Assembly (NCBI GenBank): GCA_003116975.1 | Contig: BGKB01000125.1 | Span: forward strand, 1 to 64,000 | DNA: 64,000 nt | Direction: 5' to 3' | DNA from: Aurantiochytrium sp. KH105 | Taxonomy: Eukaryota > Sar > Bigyra > Thraustochytrida > Thraustochytriidae | In this document: piece after piece, positions 1-9,327 of the stretch | Position numbering within the stretch: the stretch's first letter is position 1 | How the letters are laid out: each line of letters opens with the position of its first letter | Notes under the pieces: generated by a model | The model's input: only the letters and a program-made list of their open reading frames with translations | Database searches by the model: none | What the model was told of the DNA's origin: nothing | Translations under genes and position numbers: made by a program

Positions 1-11
1 GGCGTCGCGAA

Positions 12-590
12 GACATCTCGTACTCATTCGTTCCAGACGTGCGTCATCCGCATCCTTCAGCACAGGCGTCACGTTGCAGGTCGGCCGGCCGGCGAGCGGC
101 CAGCGCGCGCGCGCCGCAATGCACACGCCGCAGCGCGCGCCGGCCCGGACGGCGACACACACGCCGCAGCGCGCCCAGCCCGGACGGCCATGGACACTTC
201 GCAGCGCGCACACGCCGCCGGCAGCGCGCCGCCGCAATGCACACGCCGATCCGCACGCGGCACGGCTGGCCGGTGCGCACGCCGCGGCGCAAGCCCTGCA
301 GCGCCTTCGCCCGTCGGGACGGCCGGCCGCTCGGCCGCGCGGCCCCTCCCAAACTATCGAACTTATCTCCATTCATTGAGAAGAAAATACTGCGGCGAGT
401 AATCGTTTCTGTTGGTGGCGGTGCACGATACTATTTTAGGCTTTCTGCAGCACGCCTCCTCGCCGTTCTTCTTTGCGGTCCCATAAGGTGCGCTGGCTAT
501 ACAAGTTGCAGACCAAGCCGTAGCTGTAGGTATAGTGGCACTTCGACCTCTCGCGATTCTGAAGAGAGAAGTAAAATTTTCGATCATTCC
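12..590. repeat. Left copy of a diverged ~500-bp direct duplication
   Basis: This stretch aligns by eye, in the same orientation, with 2640-3137. Shared landmarks are a CAGACGT.CG.CATCC start, TTGCAGGTC.GCC followed by a GCGCGC-rich block with CCGCAA units, AAAATACTGCGGCGA, the CATAAGGTGC and AAGTTGCAGACCAAG blocks, and a final TTTGACCTCTC-like stretch running into AAATTTTCGAT. The copy at 2640-3137 abuts the 3' end of a VWA gene. The left copy also holds imperfect units of CAATGCACACGCCG. ORFs over it are long only because of GC content and show no protein family. Confidence 0.6.
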
Positions 591-1125
591 TGGCTAAATT
601 TTGGGAATGGTGGCATCTACTACCCGGAACTCTCGGCGAATCCTTTTCACCGATGGGCGGCAGGCTCGGGTAGTGCCACTTACCGAAATTCCCGGCTGCA
701 CAATCAGAACCTACTTCAAATACTTTCGGAGTCTCCTTTCTTCTTGCGATTTAGCGACCTGGTCTCCAAATTGCCCCCGCCCTCCTTGCAAAGTTGCACC
801 GATAATCCTCTGGTGGGCGTGGCGCTGGAGCTGCTCGCGCGGGCTTCTGACGCCTAACCACGGTCGTTAAACCCGCAGGGCTGGTCGAAGCTGCGCCGCT
901 GCAGCGAGTAAGCGAGCTCTCGTCGCGCGTCAGCGCGAGCCGCGCCCTGCGGACGTGCCGTGACTATTCCTGCGCCCTCATCGTCGCGCGAGAGCCCGTG
1001 TAGCGAGCAGTGGCCCGGAGCGCGAGGTCGGAAATGGCGCGATGGCGGAAGCACATCAACGCCTGGGCAAGGAAAATCACATTCTTAGATATCATTATTT
1101 ATTCTGAATGTGATCATTAGCGCAC
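591..1125. other. Spacer, no feature seen
   Basis: No convincing coding frame, RNA or repeat. Short ORFs here lack recognisable domains and a conserved start context. It is downstream of the minus-strand protease-like gene. Confidence 0.5.
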
Positions 1126-2196
1126 TCAAAGCATGAAGAGACCAGCGGCGAGCGACAACACGAAGCTGACGCCAAGAATGCGACGCGTAGCTGAATTCGG
1201 AGAAGTCCCGTCCGTATCATCCTCTCCGTTGCTCCCAGTATAAGAAGTATAAGTAACGACTCCAGGACCAGCAACGGAGTCGATCCAGCTCTTATACGCC
1301 GCAACGCTCGTATAAACACCGGGATATCCACCGCGATCGCATTCATCGCTAAAAGAGGCAATCCCGAGCTGAATGTCTTCTGAGCCCTGAGTAAGAAAAA
1401 GGGGGCCACCAAAGTCGCGATCGCAGATGCCCTTGCCAGGAGCCGCCGCACACAAGTACTGATCGAGATCAGAAGAAAGTTCGTATGCACTTGCACAAGC
1501 GTCTGTATCGACAACGTTCAAGTAGACGCTCCGCAGCTCATCGTTGTCTGGGTCTTCATTCGTCGCGCCGTATCCGAGGACCTGGACAGATGTTCCATTC
1601 TTGATCGAGGATCCAGCAGCCGCAAGCGAGACAGGAGCGGGCAAATCCGCAGGATCCATGTCTTGCAGAAATTCGATGATGGCAATATCGTTTTCTAAAG
1701 CACCGCTCGTCATGACAGAAAATTCCGGGTGGGGGTGGAGCAGAACATTGCTGGTGATGTTGTACATTTCCTCTCTTAGCCAGAAACCATCCTCATCGTT
1801 CGAATAATAAAAATCGACGTCGTCGAAGAAGAAAAGGGCATAGAAATACCAAAGAGTCGAATGATCCGTCGGAATGCAATTTGCTGCTGTGAGAAAGAAG
1901 TGAGAAGCAGAGCTTGCAGAGCCAATGTACGACCCTCCACAGAACTGACGGGTATCATATTCATGAGCATGGAACTCAATATGCACCATCCACGGATTGA
2001 CCGTAGGACTGATTGTCGTTCCTCCAAAAATACGAGGGTTTACTCCTTTCTTGACAGCCGACTCATCAAAGCGAAGCTCGCGGTCCAATGCAGCGCGCGC
2101 AGAGCCGGATCCGAGAGCTATGCTAGGGCTCGTCCAGCATGCAAGCACGGTTGCCAAGATCATGCAGGAAACGAGCATGCTCGCGCCAGCCTTCAT
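1126..2196 (-). CDS. Secreted trypsin-fold serine protease homologue, catalytically dead (S1 family)
   Basis: The product is 356 residues from the ATG at 2196. That start is preferred over upstream methionines because it begins directly with a signal peptide (hydrophobic stretch at residues 6-27). Mature S1 landmarks follow: an RIFGGT amino terminus in place of IVGG, the LTAANC block, the ENDIAII block and a CDRDFGGPL block. The canonical His is Asn106 (codon AAT) and the nucleophile Ser is Phe262 (codon TTT). Asp170 is kept. It should therefore fold like trypsin but not cleave by the normal triad. Cysteines around the active site and the GYPGVYTSVAAYKSWI helix typical of S1 are retained. The C-terminus ends in a Ser/Thr/Gly linker and a 20-residue hydrophobic tail, suggesting a GPI anchor, so the protein is probably at the cell surface. 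A binding or decoy role is inference. Confidence 0.85.
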   Translation of the reverse strand: MKAGASMLVSCMILATVLACWTSPSIALGSGSARAALDRELRFDESAVKKGVNPRIFGGTTISPTVNPWMVHIEFHAHEYDTRQFCGGSYIGSASSASHFFLTAANCIPTDHSTLWYFYALFFFDDVDFYYSNDEDGFWLREEMYNITSNVLLHPHPEFSVMTSGALENDIAIIEFLQDMDPADLPAPVSLAAAGSSIKNGTSVQVLGYGATNEDPDNDELRSVYLNVVDTDACASAYELSSDLDQYLCAAAPGKGICDRDFGGPLFLTQGSEDIQLGIASFSDECDRGGYPGVYTSVAAYKSWIDSVAGPGVVTYTSYTGSNGEDDTDGTSPNSATRRILGVSFVLSLAAGLFML

Positions 2197-2560
2197 CCTT
2201 GTTCTTTGATTGTAAGCAAACGTCGATCGATATCTTTTGGTTTGGGATTTGCCGCATGAGCTTTGCGCGCTGCTGCTGCATCTGCGCCACTGCGTATTAT
2301 TTGTTAATGATTGGCAGGAATTGTTGCTGTTTAGGCCTACCTTTAAGTAAGGATGCATCGCGAGTGTGTGTATAATGTGTGCAGCATCGTCGAAGAACGT
2401 CGTCAGAGCGTGTGGCACGTGTCTAACGTTCCCCGTGTACAGAAAATAGCTCACGCGACCAATTCGTACGCCCAAAAAGGATCTCATCCGATTGCACGAG
2501 ACTGCAGAGGGCGGATAGCCGCCGAGCCGGTCAATAAAATGAAAGTACGTGTCCCGGCCT
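2197..2560. other. Upstream region of the protease-like gene
   Basis: The minus-strand reading frame stays open upstream of 2196, but the residues there lack family similarity, so it is treated as 5' leader or promoter. No TATA box or other element stands out. Confidence 0.4.
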
Positions 2561-2898
2561 GCGCATTTGCGTTTCGCGCATTTGCGTTTCGCCCAGCCTG
2601 CGCATTTGCGTTCCGGACCGCAGGGGTCAGGTGCTCACTATGACATCGCAGCTGATCCGCTACAGACGTACGCCATCCACGACTGTCAGGCCTAACAAGA
2701 TCGTCACCTTGCAGGTCAGCCAGCGAGCGACCCGCGCGCGCCGCAACGGCCGCAACGCCCGCAAGTCCTGCAGCGCAAGTCCTGCAGCGCAAGCCCGCGA
2801 AACTCCCAATCTTCATCAACGACTAAGATTAAGAGTCAAACATCAGTACAGCCTGCGCATTTGCGTTCCGCCCAGCTTGCGCCGCGCACTTGCGTTCC
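2561..2898 (+). repeat. Five dispersed 15-bp repeats, GCGCATTTGCGTTYC
   Basis: Copies begin at 2561, 2576 and 2600, with two more at about 2855 and 2884 (the last has C for T). Two are directly adjacent, and the others are separated by a GCCCAGCCT-like spacer. The motif is absent from the left duplication copy, so it arose or was lost after that duplication. Confidence 0.75.
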
Positions 2899-3137
2899 GG
2901 TTCGCTGTGCGTGCAGTGCTGTTTACAGTAAGTAGCCTTGTGCGCTGAAAATACTGCGGCGAAGACTCTAGGGTACGCAATTGCGATTCTGTAGGCTGTG
3001 CACAATACTGTTACTACCACGCTTTCTCATCGTTTCTCTTTGCGTGCTCATAAGGTGCAAGTTGCAGACCAAGTTGTACGCAGTACTTTGACCTCTCAAT
3101 CTGTGAAAGAGTAGTTAAATTTTCGATTATCGATTGC
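2640..3137. repeat. Right copy of the ~500-bp direct duplication
   Basis: Diverged counterpart of 12-590. It ends about 30 bp before the stop codon of the VWA gene at 3165, so it is the 3' flank of that gene. The match stops at the gene edge, and I see no second VWA 3' end beside the left copy. Confidence 0.6.
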
Positions 3138-3164
3138 TGTTGATCTTTGGAGAAAGAACTTGGC

Positions 3165-5057
3165 TCAAACCTTAACAAGGGGGGGTGCAGCGGCATCCTC
3201 TGCACAGCTGCAGTCGCCAATGCAGCCACCCTTGTGACCGCCACAGCCGCACGTCTCGTCGCAAGCGCATTTCTCGCGCTTGCGTAATTGCGATTGGAGC
3301 CGGCGCGAAAAAGATCTGCGGGAGACCATTTCCGAGGCAAGTACTTCGAGCTGTTCGAGGCGCTGAGACGCGCGCCGAAGGCGATCGATGCGGTTGACGA
3401 TTATGCTCATGACGCCCGCGCGTGCCAATTTCGATTGTTTCAACTTTTTCGTCTCCTTGTTGTGTTCGTGCTCAATCATATCTGTGGGAAAGGGAACGAG
3501 ATCGACGTCTGACGGACACTGCATTCCAATCGCTTCAGCCATCTCTCGCGGAATCTGCATGCTGTCGATGGCTTGGAAGACCTCCAAAAGTACGTTCGCG
3601 ACCTTCTCATTGGAGAGCTCGTCTCGATCAAGAACACTGAGGCCATAATCAATGAGCTTGATGGCGGTCTGCAGCTCACTGTATTGCAGCGCATCGGGAT
3701 CATCTTCAGCTTTAGTAGCCGCATCTTCAAGAGATCTTTTCGTGAAGACCCGTGCCTCCGGAGAGGTGTCGTCTTTCAATTCGTCAATGCATGGATGAAT
3801 CTCCTCTAGCAATGCTTCCCGCTTCAGCGTTGCAATTACCCTTGCTGGCACCTCAATGCTCGGTCCGTCTTCGTCATCAATAATGTCAATGCGCAGCTCC
3901 AAAACAAGGACGTTCTTACGATCGGGAGAGTTTCGGCGGTGTGTATGAACTTGAATCGTTGCAAAATGCAAACCCTGTACCGATCCCTGTTGACCATCGA
4001 AAAGGACTGGAACGCTCAAGGAAAAGGCGCGAGACGAGTTGAAGGCACCCTTAGCGAGGTCAATCTCACAGTAATGCTCCGTCTGCGACTCATCCTCGTA
4101 AAGAGTAAAATCCTTGGGGAGGCGTTTGAGCTTTTGCTGATTTAATTGCACCAGTCCGCGAGCTTCCTCGGGAATGTGGACGGAGAGGGTGTTTCCCCAA
4201 TTGGAACCATTTATGCGACGAGTGTTCGTTTCAGCGTCCTCGTTGGCACCGTTAATGGTCAGTGTCCCCGAGAAACGAGCACGGAGCTCATTCAGAAAGG
4301 CGATGGCGCTCTCGTCCGTGTCAATTGGAAATGTGTGCAAGTTGCAGGAAGTAAAGACTTGGCCTTCGAGCCCTCCTTCCTCGCATTTTCTAAGATTTGC
4401 TACGCGGCGCAGGATATCCTTTGTAATGGTGTGAGTTTCATTGCAATCTTGCGCCTCTCCGTCGCTTGTGAGACGAATTTCCAGTCGCTCAGGAAGCTCT
4501 TCTGCGGCCGATGAGAACTGAGACTCGAGTCTCAAAAGCTCCTCAAATCCAGTTGCCATTCGGGTTCCGCCGGTTACGTTCAGATTGTCAACCTTTTGCA
4601 TGAGATCGGCGACGCTTGCTCCATCGAGCTTGACAAAAGGCGAAACGCACGTTGCCGTACGACTGAAGGCGATCACGGCGCAGTGGATATCCTCATCGTC
4701 CACATCGAGCTGGCTGATCCAGTCTCTAAACAAGTTCTTTGCCTGGACCGAGCGCCTGCCAGCCATGCTCCTGCTAAAGTCCATTATCCACACCACAGAG
4801 TACCCTCCCTTGTCCTCCACCTCAGCGAGCGTGTACTTGACGTGCAGAAAGACCTCATCTCCCATGGTGTCCAGATTGAACGTCTCCGGGTATCCCACTT
4901 CGAAGGAGGAGAAGACGTCATTCGAGTCACGAATGGTGGCCCAGGTCTCCTTGCTCTTGCTCGTCGCTTCGGCTTCGCCATCGGCCTCCAATACGCCATC
5001 GACCCCGTCCTCTTCAATGGGCTCGAGCACGTCGCTTTCCTCGTCCAGGGTTGCCAT
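3165..5057 (-). CDS. VWA-domain protein with C-terminal seven-cysteine tail (family A, copy 1)
   Basis: 630 residues from the ATG at 5057 (AACAATGG context). The longer frame would need a TTG start. After an acidic leader comes the family signature SNDVFSSF, then a VWA domain from about residue 70. Its MIDAS is complete: Asp93-x-Ser95-x-Ser97, a later GGTRM threonine and a TSDGE aspartate. The VWA domain is followed by a beta-rich segment and a helical segment holding AIDSMQIPR, a block almost identical in the two other family A genes. The end is a basic stretch (RKREK) and a CxCx3CxCx6Cx3CxC tail (about 3207-3272). No signal peptide or membrane segment is seen, so an intracellular metal-dependent binding role is inferred. 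The cysteine tail resembles small metal-binding knots but I do not recognise a named family. Confidence 0.9.
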   Translation of the reverse strand: MATLDEESDVLEPIEEDGVDGVLEADGEAEATSKSKETWATIRDSNDVFSSFEVGYPETFNLDTMGDEVFLHVKYTLAEVEDKGGYSVVWIMDFSRSMAGRRSVQAKNLFRDWISQLDVDDEDIHCAVIAFSRTATCVSPFVKLDGASVADLMQKVDNLNVTGGTRMATGFEELLRLESQFSSAAEELPERLEIRLTSDGEAQDCNETHTITKDILRRVANLRKCEEGGLEGQVFTSCNLHTFPIDTDESAIAFLNELRARFSGTLTINGANEDAETNTRRINGSNWGNTLSVHIPEEARGLVQLNQQKLKRLPKDFTLYEDESQTEHYCEIDLAKGAFNSSRAFSLSVPVLFDGQQGSVQGLHFATIQVHTHRRNSPDRKNVLVLELRIDIIDDEDGPSIEVPARVIATLKREALLEEIHPCIDELKDDTSPEARVFTKRSLEDAATKAEDDPDALQYSELQTAIKLIDYGLSVLDRDELSNEKVANVLLEVFQAIDSMQIPREMAEAIGMQCPSDVDLVPFPTDMIEHEHNKETKKLKQSKLARAGVMSIIVNRIDRLRRASQRLEQLEVLASEMVSRRSFSRRLQSQLRKREKCACDETCGCGGHKGGCIGDCSCAEDAAAPPLVKV

Positions 5058-5206
5058 TGTTGCTCGCAAGGTTGGCGGACTGCTCTGGTAGTGCGGCCGG
5101 CCCGAGGAGAAGCTCGTCGCGCGATCCGACCGACCTCTTGTCCGCGCTAAGCTTTCCCTGCGTCAAAGTAGTTGTCAGTTTTTCAGTAAAAGCAGACTTC
5201 GGCGAC

Positions 5207-5245
5207 CTCTTCCTCTTCCTCTTCCTCTTCCTCTTCCTCTTCCTT
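5207..5245 (+). repeat. (CTTCCT)n microsatellite
   Basis: About six hexamer units, a pure pyrimidine tract on the plus strand (purine on the coding strand), 150-190 bp upstream of the VWA copy 1 start. Confidence 0.85.
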
Positions 5246-5277
5246 TTCTCACGTCTCCACTCTTGCTTCCATCTCTT

Positions 5278-5678
5278 CTTCCTCCCCTTCTCACAAGAAG
5301 ACTTCCTCACGCGGCGACGGAGCCGCGGGCTGCACGCGCTGCTGCTGCGCGATCTTCGTTCGCCCTTGACACCGGCCACCAACCAATCACAATAGAAGGG
5401 CAACAAGCCACGGCGCGTGCGTCTCCATGGCGTAGCCATACCGCAGCGCAGCCAGCAAGTCGAGGTCGCGATTCTTGAGCGGTGCGCCCAGCTTGGCGGA
5501 CGGAGCCTGGCGGCTCGGGGCGCACACACGCGAGCCGCGGCCACCTAAGAAACGGAGCCTTGTCAGTGATGAAGAGACGCGGACACGGCGCGGAGCTAGC
5601 CTCGACGCCCGTGCCGGCGGCAGCGGCACGCGGCGCGACGGCTGCTCGCTGTAGCGACCGACTTCGAGACGTGGAGCC
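5278..5678. repeat. Upstream tandem duplication, copy 1
   Basis: Diverged direct duplicate of 5886-6300, offset about 610 bp. Shared blocks include CCGCGGGCTGCACGCGC, CGCCCTTGACACCG, GCGTGCGTCT.CATGGCGT, GGCGGACGGAGCCTGG, GCCTCGACGCCC and CGGCGCGACGGCTGCT, in the same order. It lies in the 5' flank of VWA copy 1, which suggests promoter or leader duplication. Long ORFs here are GC-driven. Confidence 0.8.
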
Positions 5679-5885
5679 AAACGTCGGCTGGTGGATGGTT
5701 CGTTGGCCGGCTAGCTGGTCTGTCCTGATTGACGGCTCCGCACTACCTTTATTGCGGGGGCAGCGTGAAAAGTCGGCCAAGACTTCACTCGCCAGAAGAC
5801 TTGCGTGAAAGGCCTCCTTCTTTATCGGCCGCGCTAACAGCAAGCTTTCTGTGCGCCGACGTAGCCGATCGCTGATGTTAGTGCC

Positions 5886-6300
5886 CTTCCTCCTCTTTCA
5901 TCTTCACGCGGCTCCGTTGCCGCGGGCTGCACGCGCGTTGCTGCGGGCGGCACGCGCTGCAGCTGCCAGCTGCGTGATCTTCGCTCGCCCTTGACACCGT
6001 CCGCGAACCTATCAACAGAAGGTTATGAGGCCGCGGTGCGTGCGTCTGCATGGCGTGGCCAAGCTGCAGCGCGGCCAGTGGCCACGAGGTCGGGGTGCTT
6101 TGAGCCGTGCACGCACTTTCGCGGACGGAGCCTGGTGGCTCGGGGAGCGCGCACACACATGCATATATACACGAGCCTCTGCGCCAAGATGAAGCGACGA
6201 GCGCACGGCGCCAAAGCAGCCTCGACGCCCGGCGGCAGCGACACGCGGCGCGACGGCTGCTGCAGCTGGCTGCAGCGTCCGACTCCGAGGGCTGGAGCCT
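5886..6300. repeat. Upstream tandem duplication, copy 2
   Basis: Second copy of the block described at 5278-5678. It differs by small indels, and it carries a CATATATACACG segment near 6160 absent from copy 1. Immediately after it, around 6370-6402, lies a T-run followed by a G-run. It sits just beyond the 3' end of VWA copy 2. Confidence 0.8.
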
Positions 6301-6414
6301 CCGTGTGCGTTGGTCCAGAGGATGGTGTGCGGGCCCGCAGAAGCTCCACAAGCGGAACAGGGAAAATGTGATTTTTTATTTTTTTTTGGGGGGGGGGGGG
6401 CTTTTGACAACACA

Positions 6415-8313
6415 CTAGGCCTCCTCTTCGATCTGCGGCAGAGCGTCATGGGTGTTTGCGGCGCAGCCGCAATTGCCGTAGCAGCCGCCGTCACGACCGC
6501 CGCAAGCGCAATCATCGTCACATAGACATTTCTCGCGCCTCTTCATTTGTACGCGAATGCGTCGAGCGAGCGATTTGCGAGCAACGAGTTCACTCGAGAG
6601 TCTCTGGATTTCGGCCACCCTGCCTGAAGGCCGGCGGATCTTGTCAATTTTCCTTGTGAGAATATCGATGATACCCTTACGGGTCTTTTTCGATTTTGAC
6701 ACGGTTCTGTCCGGAGAACTTGACGATGATGGGAGTTTGCCCGATGGAAACGGGACGAGATCCTCGTCAGAAGGATTGTCCAGGCCGATAGCCTCGCAAA
6801 GATGCCGCGGAATTTGCATTGTATCGATGGCTTGAAAAATCTCGAATAAGAGATTCGCAGCTTCCGTGTTGCTCATCTCGGAGCTCTCGTTCTCGTTAAT
6901 CATTGCGAGGCCATAATCAATGAGCTTCATCGTAGTCTGCAGCTCAAACCATTCCAGAGCCTCGGGATCATCCTCGACCTTGACATAACAATCTTCGAGG
7001 GAGTCTACAGTTTCGTCACGAGCTTTTGGTGAAGCGTCATCTTTGAGCTTGGTGATGACAGGTCGGAACTCCTCCTTCACGGCCTCTCTCATAATCGTGG
7101 CCCTCATCTCTGCCGGGGGGGGTGGCATTGTAAAATCTTTCGAGGTTGAGATGCGCAATTTGACCTCGACTTTATTCTTGCGAGCCGCCGCTGCTCCGCG
7201 ATGTGTTTGCACCTTCAATGTTGCAAAGTGAAAATCGGTAAGCGGTTCTTCCAAAGAATCGAGTAAAACCTCGATTGTGAACGTGCGCTTTGAGCCACTG
7301 GCACCTTTGGCAAGATCCATTTCGCAGTGATATTCGGAAAGTGCTTCCTCTTGATAGAGCGTAAAGTCTTTGGGGAGATTTTGACGGAGGTACTTGCGAT
7401 TGATTTGAAAATTGTCGCGAGCTTGTTCTGGGATGTCGACAGAAAGGGTATTGCCCCAGTTCGAACCGTCCACATAGCGAACATTTTCGAGACTTTCCTG
7501 ACCTTGGGATCGAATCGTCATAGTTCCCGTAAAGGTTTTCGTGAGTCCAAGCAGGAAATCGATGGCGCCGTCATCGGCATCGATGGCAACCGTATGAAGG
7601 TTGCACGAGGTGAAGACCTGTCCGGCAACAGCGTCTTCTTCTTCTTCGGCGTGGCCATTCCGGAATCTTTGTATGTTTCGCAAGAGGTTCGCGGCTCGAT
7701 CGCTTGTCTCATCGCGGTCAAATGCGTCTCCATCACTGGTAAGATGGATTTCGAGGCGTTCTGGAATTTCTTCTTGAGCACCAGCGAGCTCAGTCTCAAG
7801 TTTGACAAGCTGCTCGAATGCGTTGTTCATGTATGTGCTGCCGTTCGCTTCCAAAGCATTCACTTTATCCTGCAGATCGGCGACAGACTCCGCATCGAGC
7901 TTGACAAAGGGAGAAACGCAAGTTGCAAAGCTCTCAAACGAGATGACTGCGCAATAAATTTCCTCCTTTTCAAGATCGAGTCTCGTGATCCAATTCGAGA
8001 ATATTTGCTTCGCTTCTCTCTCACGATCACCTTCCATACTCCCGCTGAAGTCCATGAGCCACGCTGCAGCGTAGCCTCCCCTTTCTCTGACCTCATTGAG
8101 CGTGTACGACACATGTAGCCGAATCTCATCGCCCTCGCTGTCGAGGGAAGCCCCGGCCAGGTGCGTCACGTCAAATGTTGAAAAGATGTCGTTCGAGTCG
8201 CTGACGACGGTGAACCCACTCCCAGCGGGCTGCGACTGCCGCACCTCGTCCGCCTCGGCGCCGTCGGCTCCCGCATCCTCCCCTTGCGGAGTCGTCGTCG
8301 TCTCCTGCGTCAT
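6415..8313 (-). CDS. VWA-domain protein with seven-cysteine tail (family A, copy 2)
   Basis: 632 residues from the ATG at 8313 (ACCATGA context). The open frame continues upstream without family similarity. The architecture is the same as at 3165-5057: acidic leader, SNDIFSTF signature, VWA domain with MIDAS Asp88/Ser90/Ser92, a STYM threonine and a TSDGD aspartate. The sandwich and helical parts carry AIDTMQIPR. A KSLARRI basic helix precedes the invariant cysteine tail (about 6462-6532). It is divergent from the family B gene at 9328 across a 1-kb spacer. Predicted soluble, with no localisation signal seen. Function beyond metal-dependent ligand binding by the VWA fold is unknown. Confidence 0.9.
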   Translation of the reverse strand: MTQETTTTPQGEDAGADGAEADEVRQSQPAGSGFTVVSDSNDIFSTFDVTHLAGASLDSEGDEIRLHVSYTLNEVRERGGYAAAWLMDFSGSMEGDREREAKQIFSNWITRLDLEKEEIYCAVISFESFATCVSPFVKLDAESVADLQDKVNALEANGSTYMNNAFEQLVKLETELAGAQEEIPERLEIHLTSDGDAFDRDETSDRAANLLRNIQRFRNGHAEEEEDAVAGQVFTSCNLHTVAIDADDGAIDFLLGLTKTFTGTMTIRSQGQESLENVRYVDGSNWGNTLSVDIPEQARDNFQINRKYLRQNLPKDFTLYQEEALSEYHCEMDLAKGASGSKRTFTIEVLLDSLEEPLTDFHFATLKVQTHRGAAAARKNKVEVKLRISTSKDFTMPPPPAEMRATIMREAVKEEFRPVITKLKDDASPKARDETVDSLEDCYVKVEDDPEALEWFELQTTMKLIDYGLAMINENESSEMSNTEAANLLFEIFQAIDTMQIPRHLCEAIGLDNPSDEDLVPFPSGKLPSSSSSPDRTVSKSKKTRKGIIDILTRKIDKIRRPSGRVAEIQRLSSELVARKSLARRIRVQMKRREKCLCDDDCACGGRDGGCYGNCGCAANTHDALPQIEEEA

Positions 8314-9327
8314 GGTTGTTGGCAGCAATCGGTGATGCGGTTCTGCCTTCGTAAATAGTTGCAAAGCAAGACCTCCAGACAGCCCCCCCCTCCAATCGAC
8401 ACTCCTTGCGGCCAACCAGACGGCTTTCTGCGCACCAAGAGTTATTTACTTTTGAAAGGAAGCAGGCGCCTGCACTACTACCTTCAAGTTCGCCTCCGAG
8501 CTGAGCCCCACAGCGGTCGTGGAGTGGCCGCCGTGTCCACGCAGAAGAATCAATGGGTATAGTAAGCAGTGTCTCCGCACAAGTCACGCGCCGTACTCGC
8601 GCAGAGATCGCGCTCGCGACACGACCACCTTGCTGCTGCTGCCGCTGCTGCCCCTCGGCTCGACGCAAGGTGCCGCAGTGGCCGTGTCGCTGCTGCCGTG
8701 CCGCTCGATCCAAGCAGCGCAGACCTGGCGAGAGGAAAAGCGGAAAAACCCACACCACCGTCCGGCCAGCCAGCTGCGGGTGTGCATCCCCGTACCGTCT
8801 CCCGCCTCTCGCCTTCCGAGGCACGTGCAGCGTGTGCGGCACGCGCCGGCCTGGGCGCGGCTGACCAGGCGGACGCCAGTCACGTCGACCGACGCGCCCT
8901 CTGCACTGCGTCTCGCGAGACATCGCCAGGCTGCCACGCACGGCCAGGCCGCTGCCTCTGCAGATGGTGGCACGCGCGGCACGCGCGAGAGCCGCGCTCG
9001 CGCAGCCTCCACTTGGTCAGTTGCTGCCGCGGTCTCGGTGGCCGAGTCGCTGTCGGTCCCGCGGCGCGCCCCTGCTCGCGCCATCTGAATCACAAAGCGG
9101 CGCGCGCAGGGCGCTCGCGGCGCTGCGGCCTTCGCGTGCCGCGAGAGCGACTGCGAATAGCGATCTATCTGGACGGAAGTGGGCGACGGTCGCGGGCATT
9201 GAGCCCAACTTCCGAGACAATCAGCAGCAGGCGCTTACACCTGCCAGGCCGCGAGCAAAGGCGCAACGCAGGCCAAGAGAGTCTGAGTTAGATCTTGCGC
9301 GGCGGCAGCGGCGAGAGGACCGACACC
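8314..9327. other. Divergent intergenic region between VWA family A and B genes
   Basis: About 1 kb of GC-rich sequence (CTGCTGC runs near 8630-8650) between two start codons facing away from each other, so it probably holds both promoters. No convincing ORF or core promoter element was seen. Confidence 0.45.

Noticed and set aside
39-870. Several overlapping plus- and minus-strand frames at the left edge
   Set aside because: They overlap the duplicated GC-rich block, have no domain, and are not conserved in the matching copy at 2640-3137.
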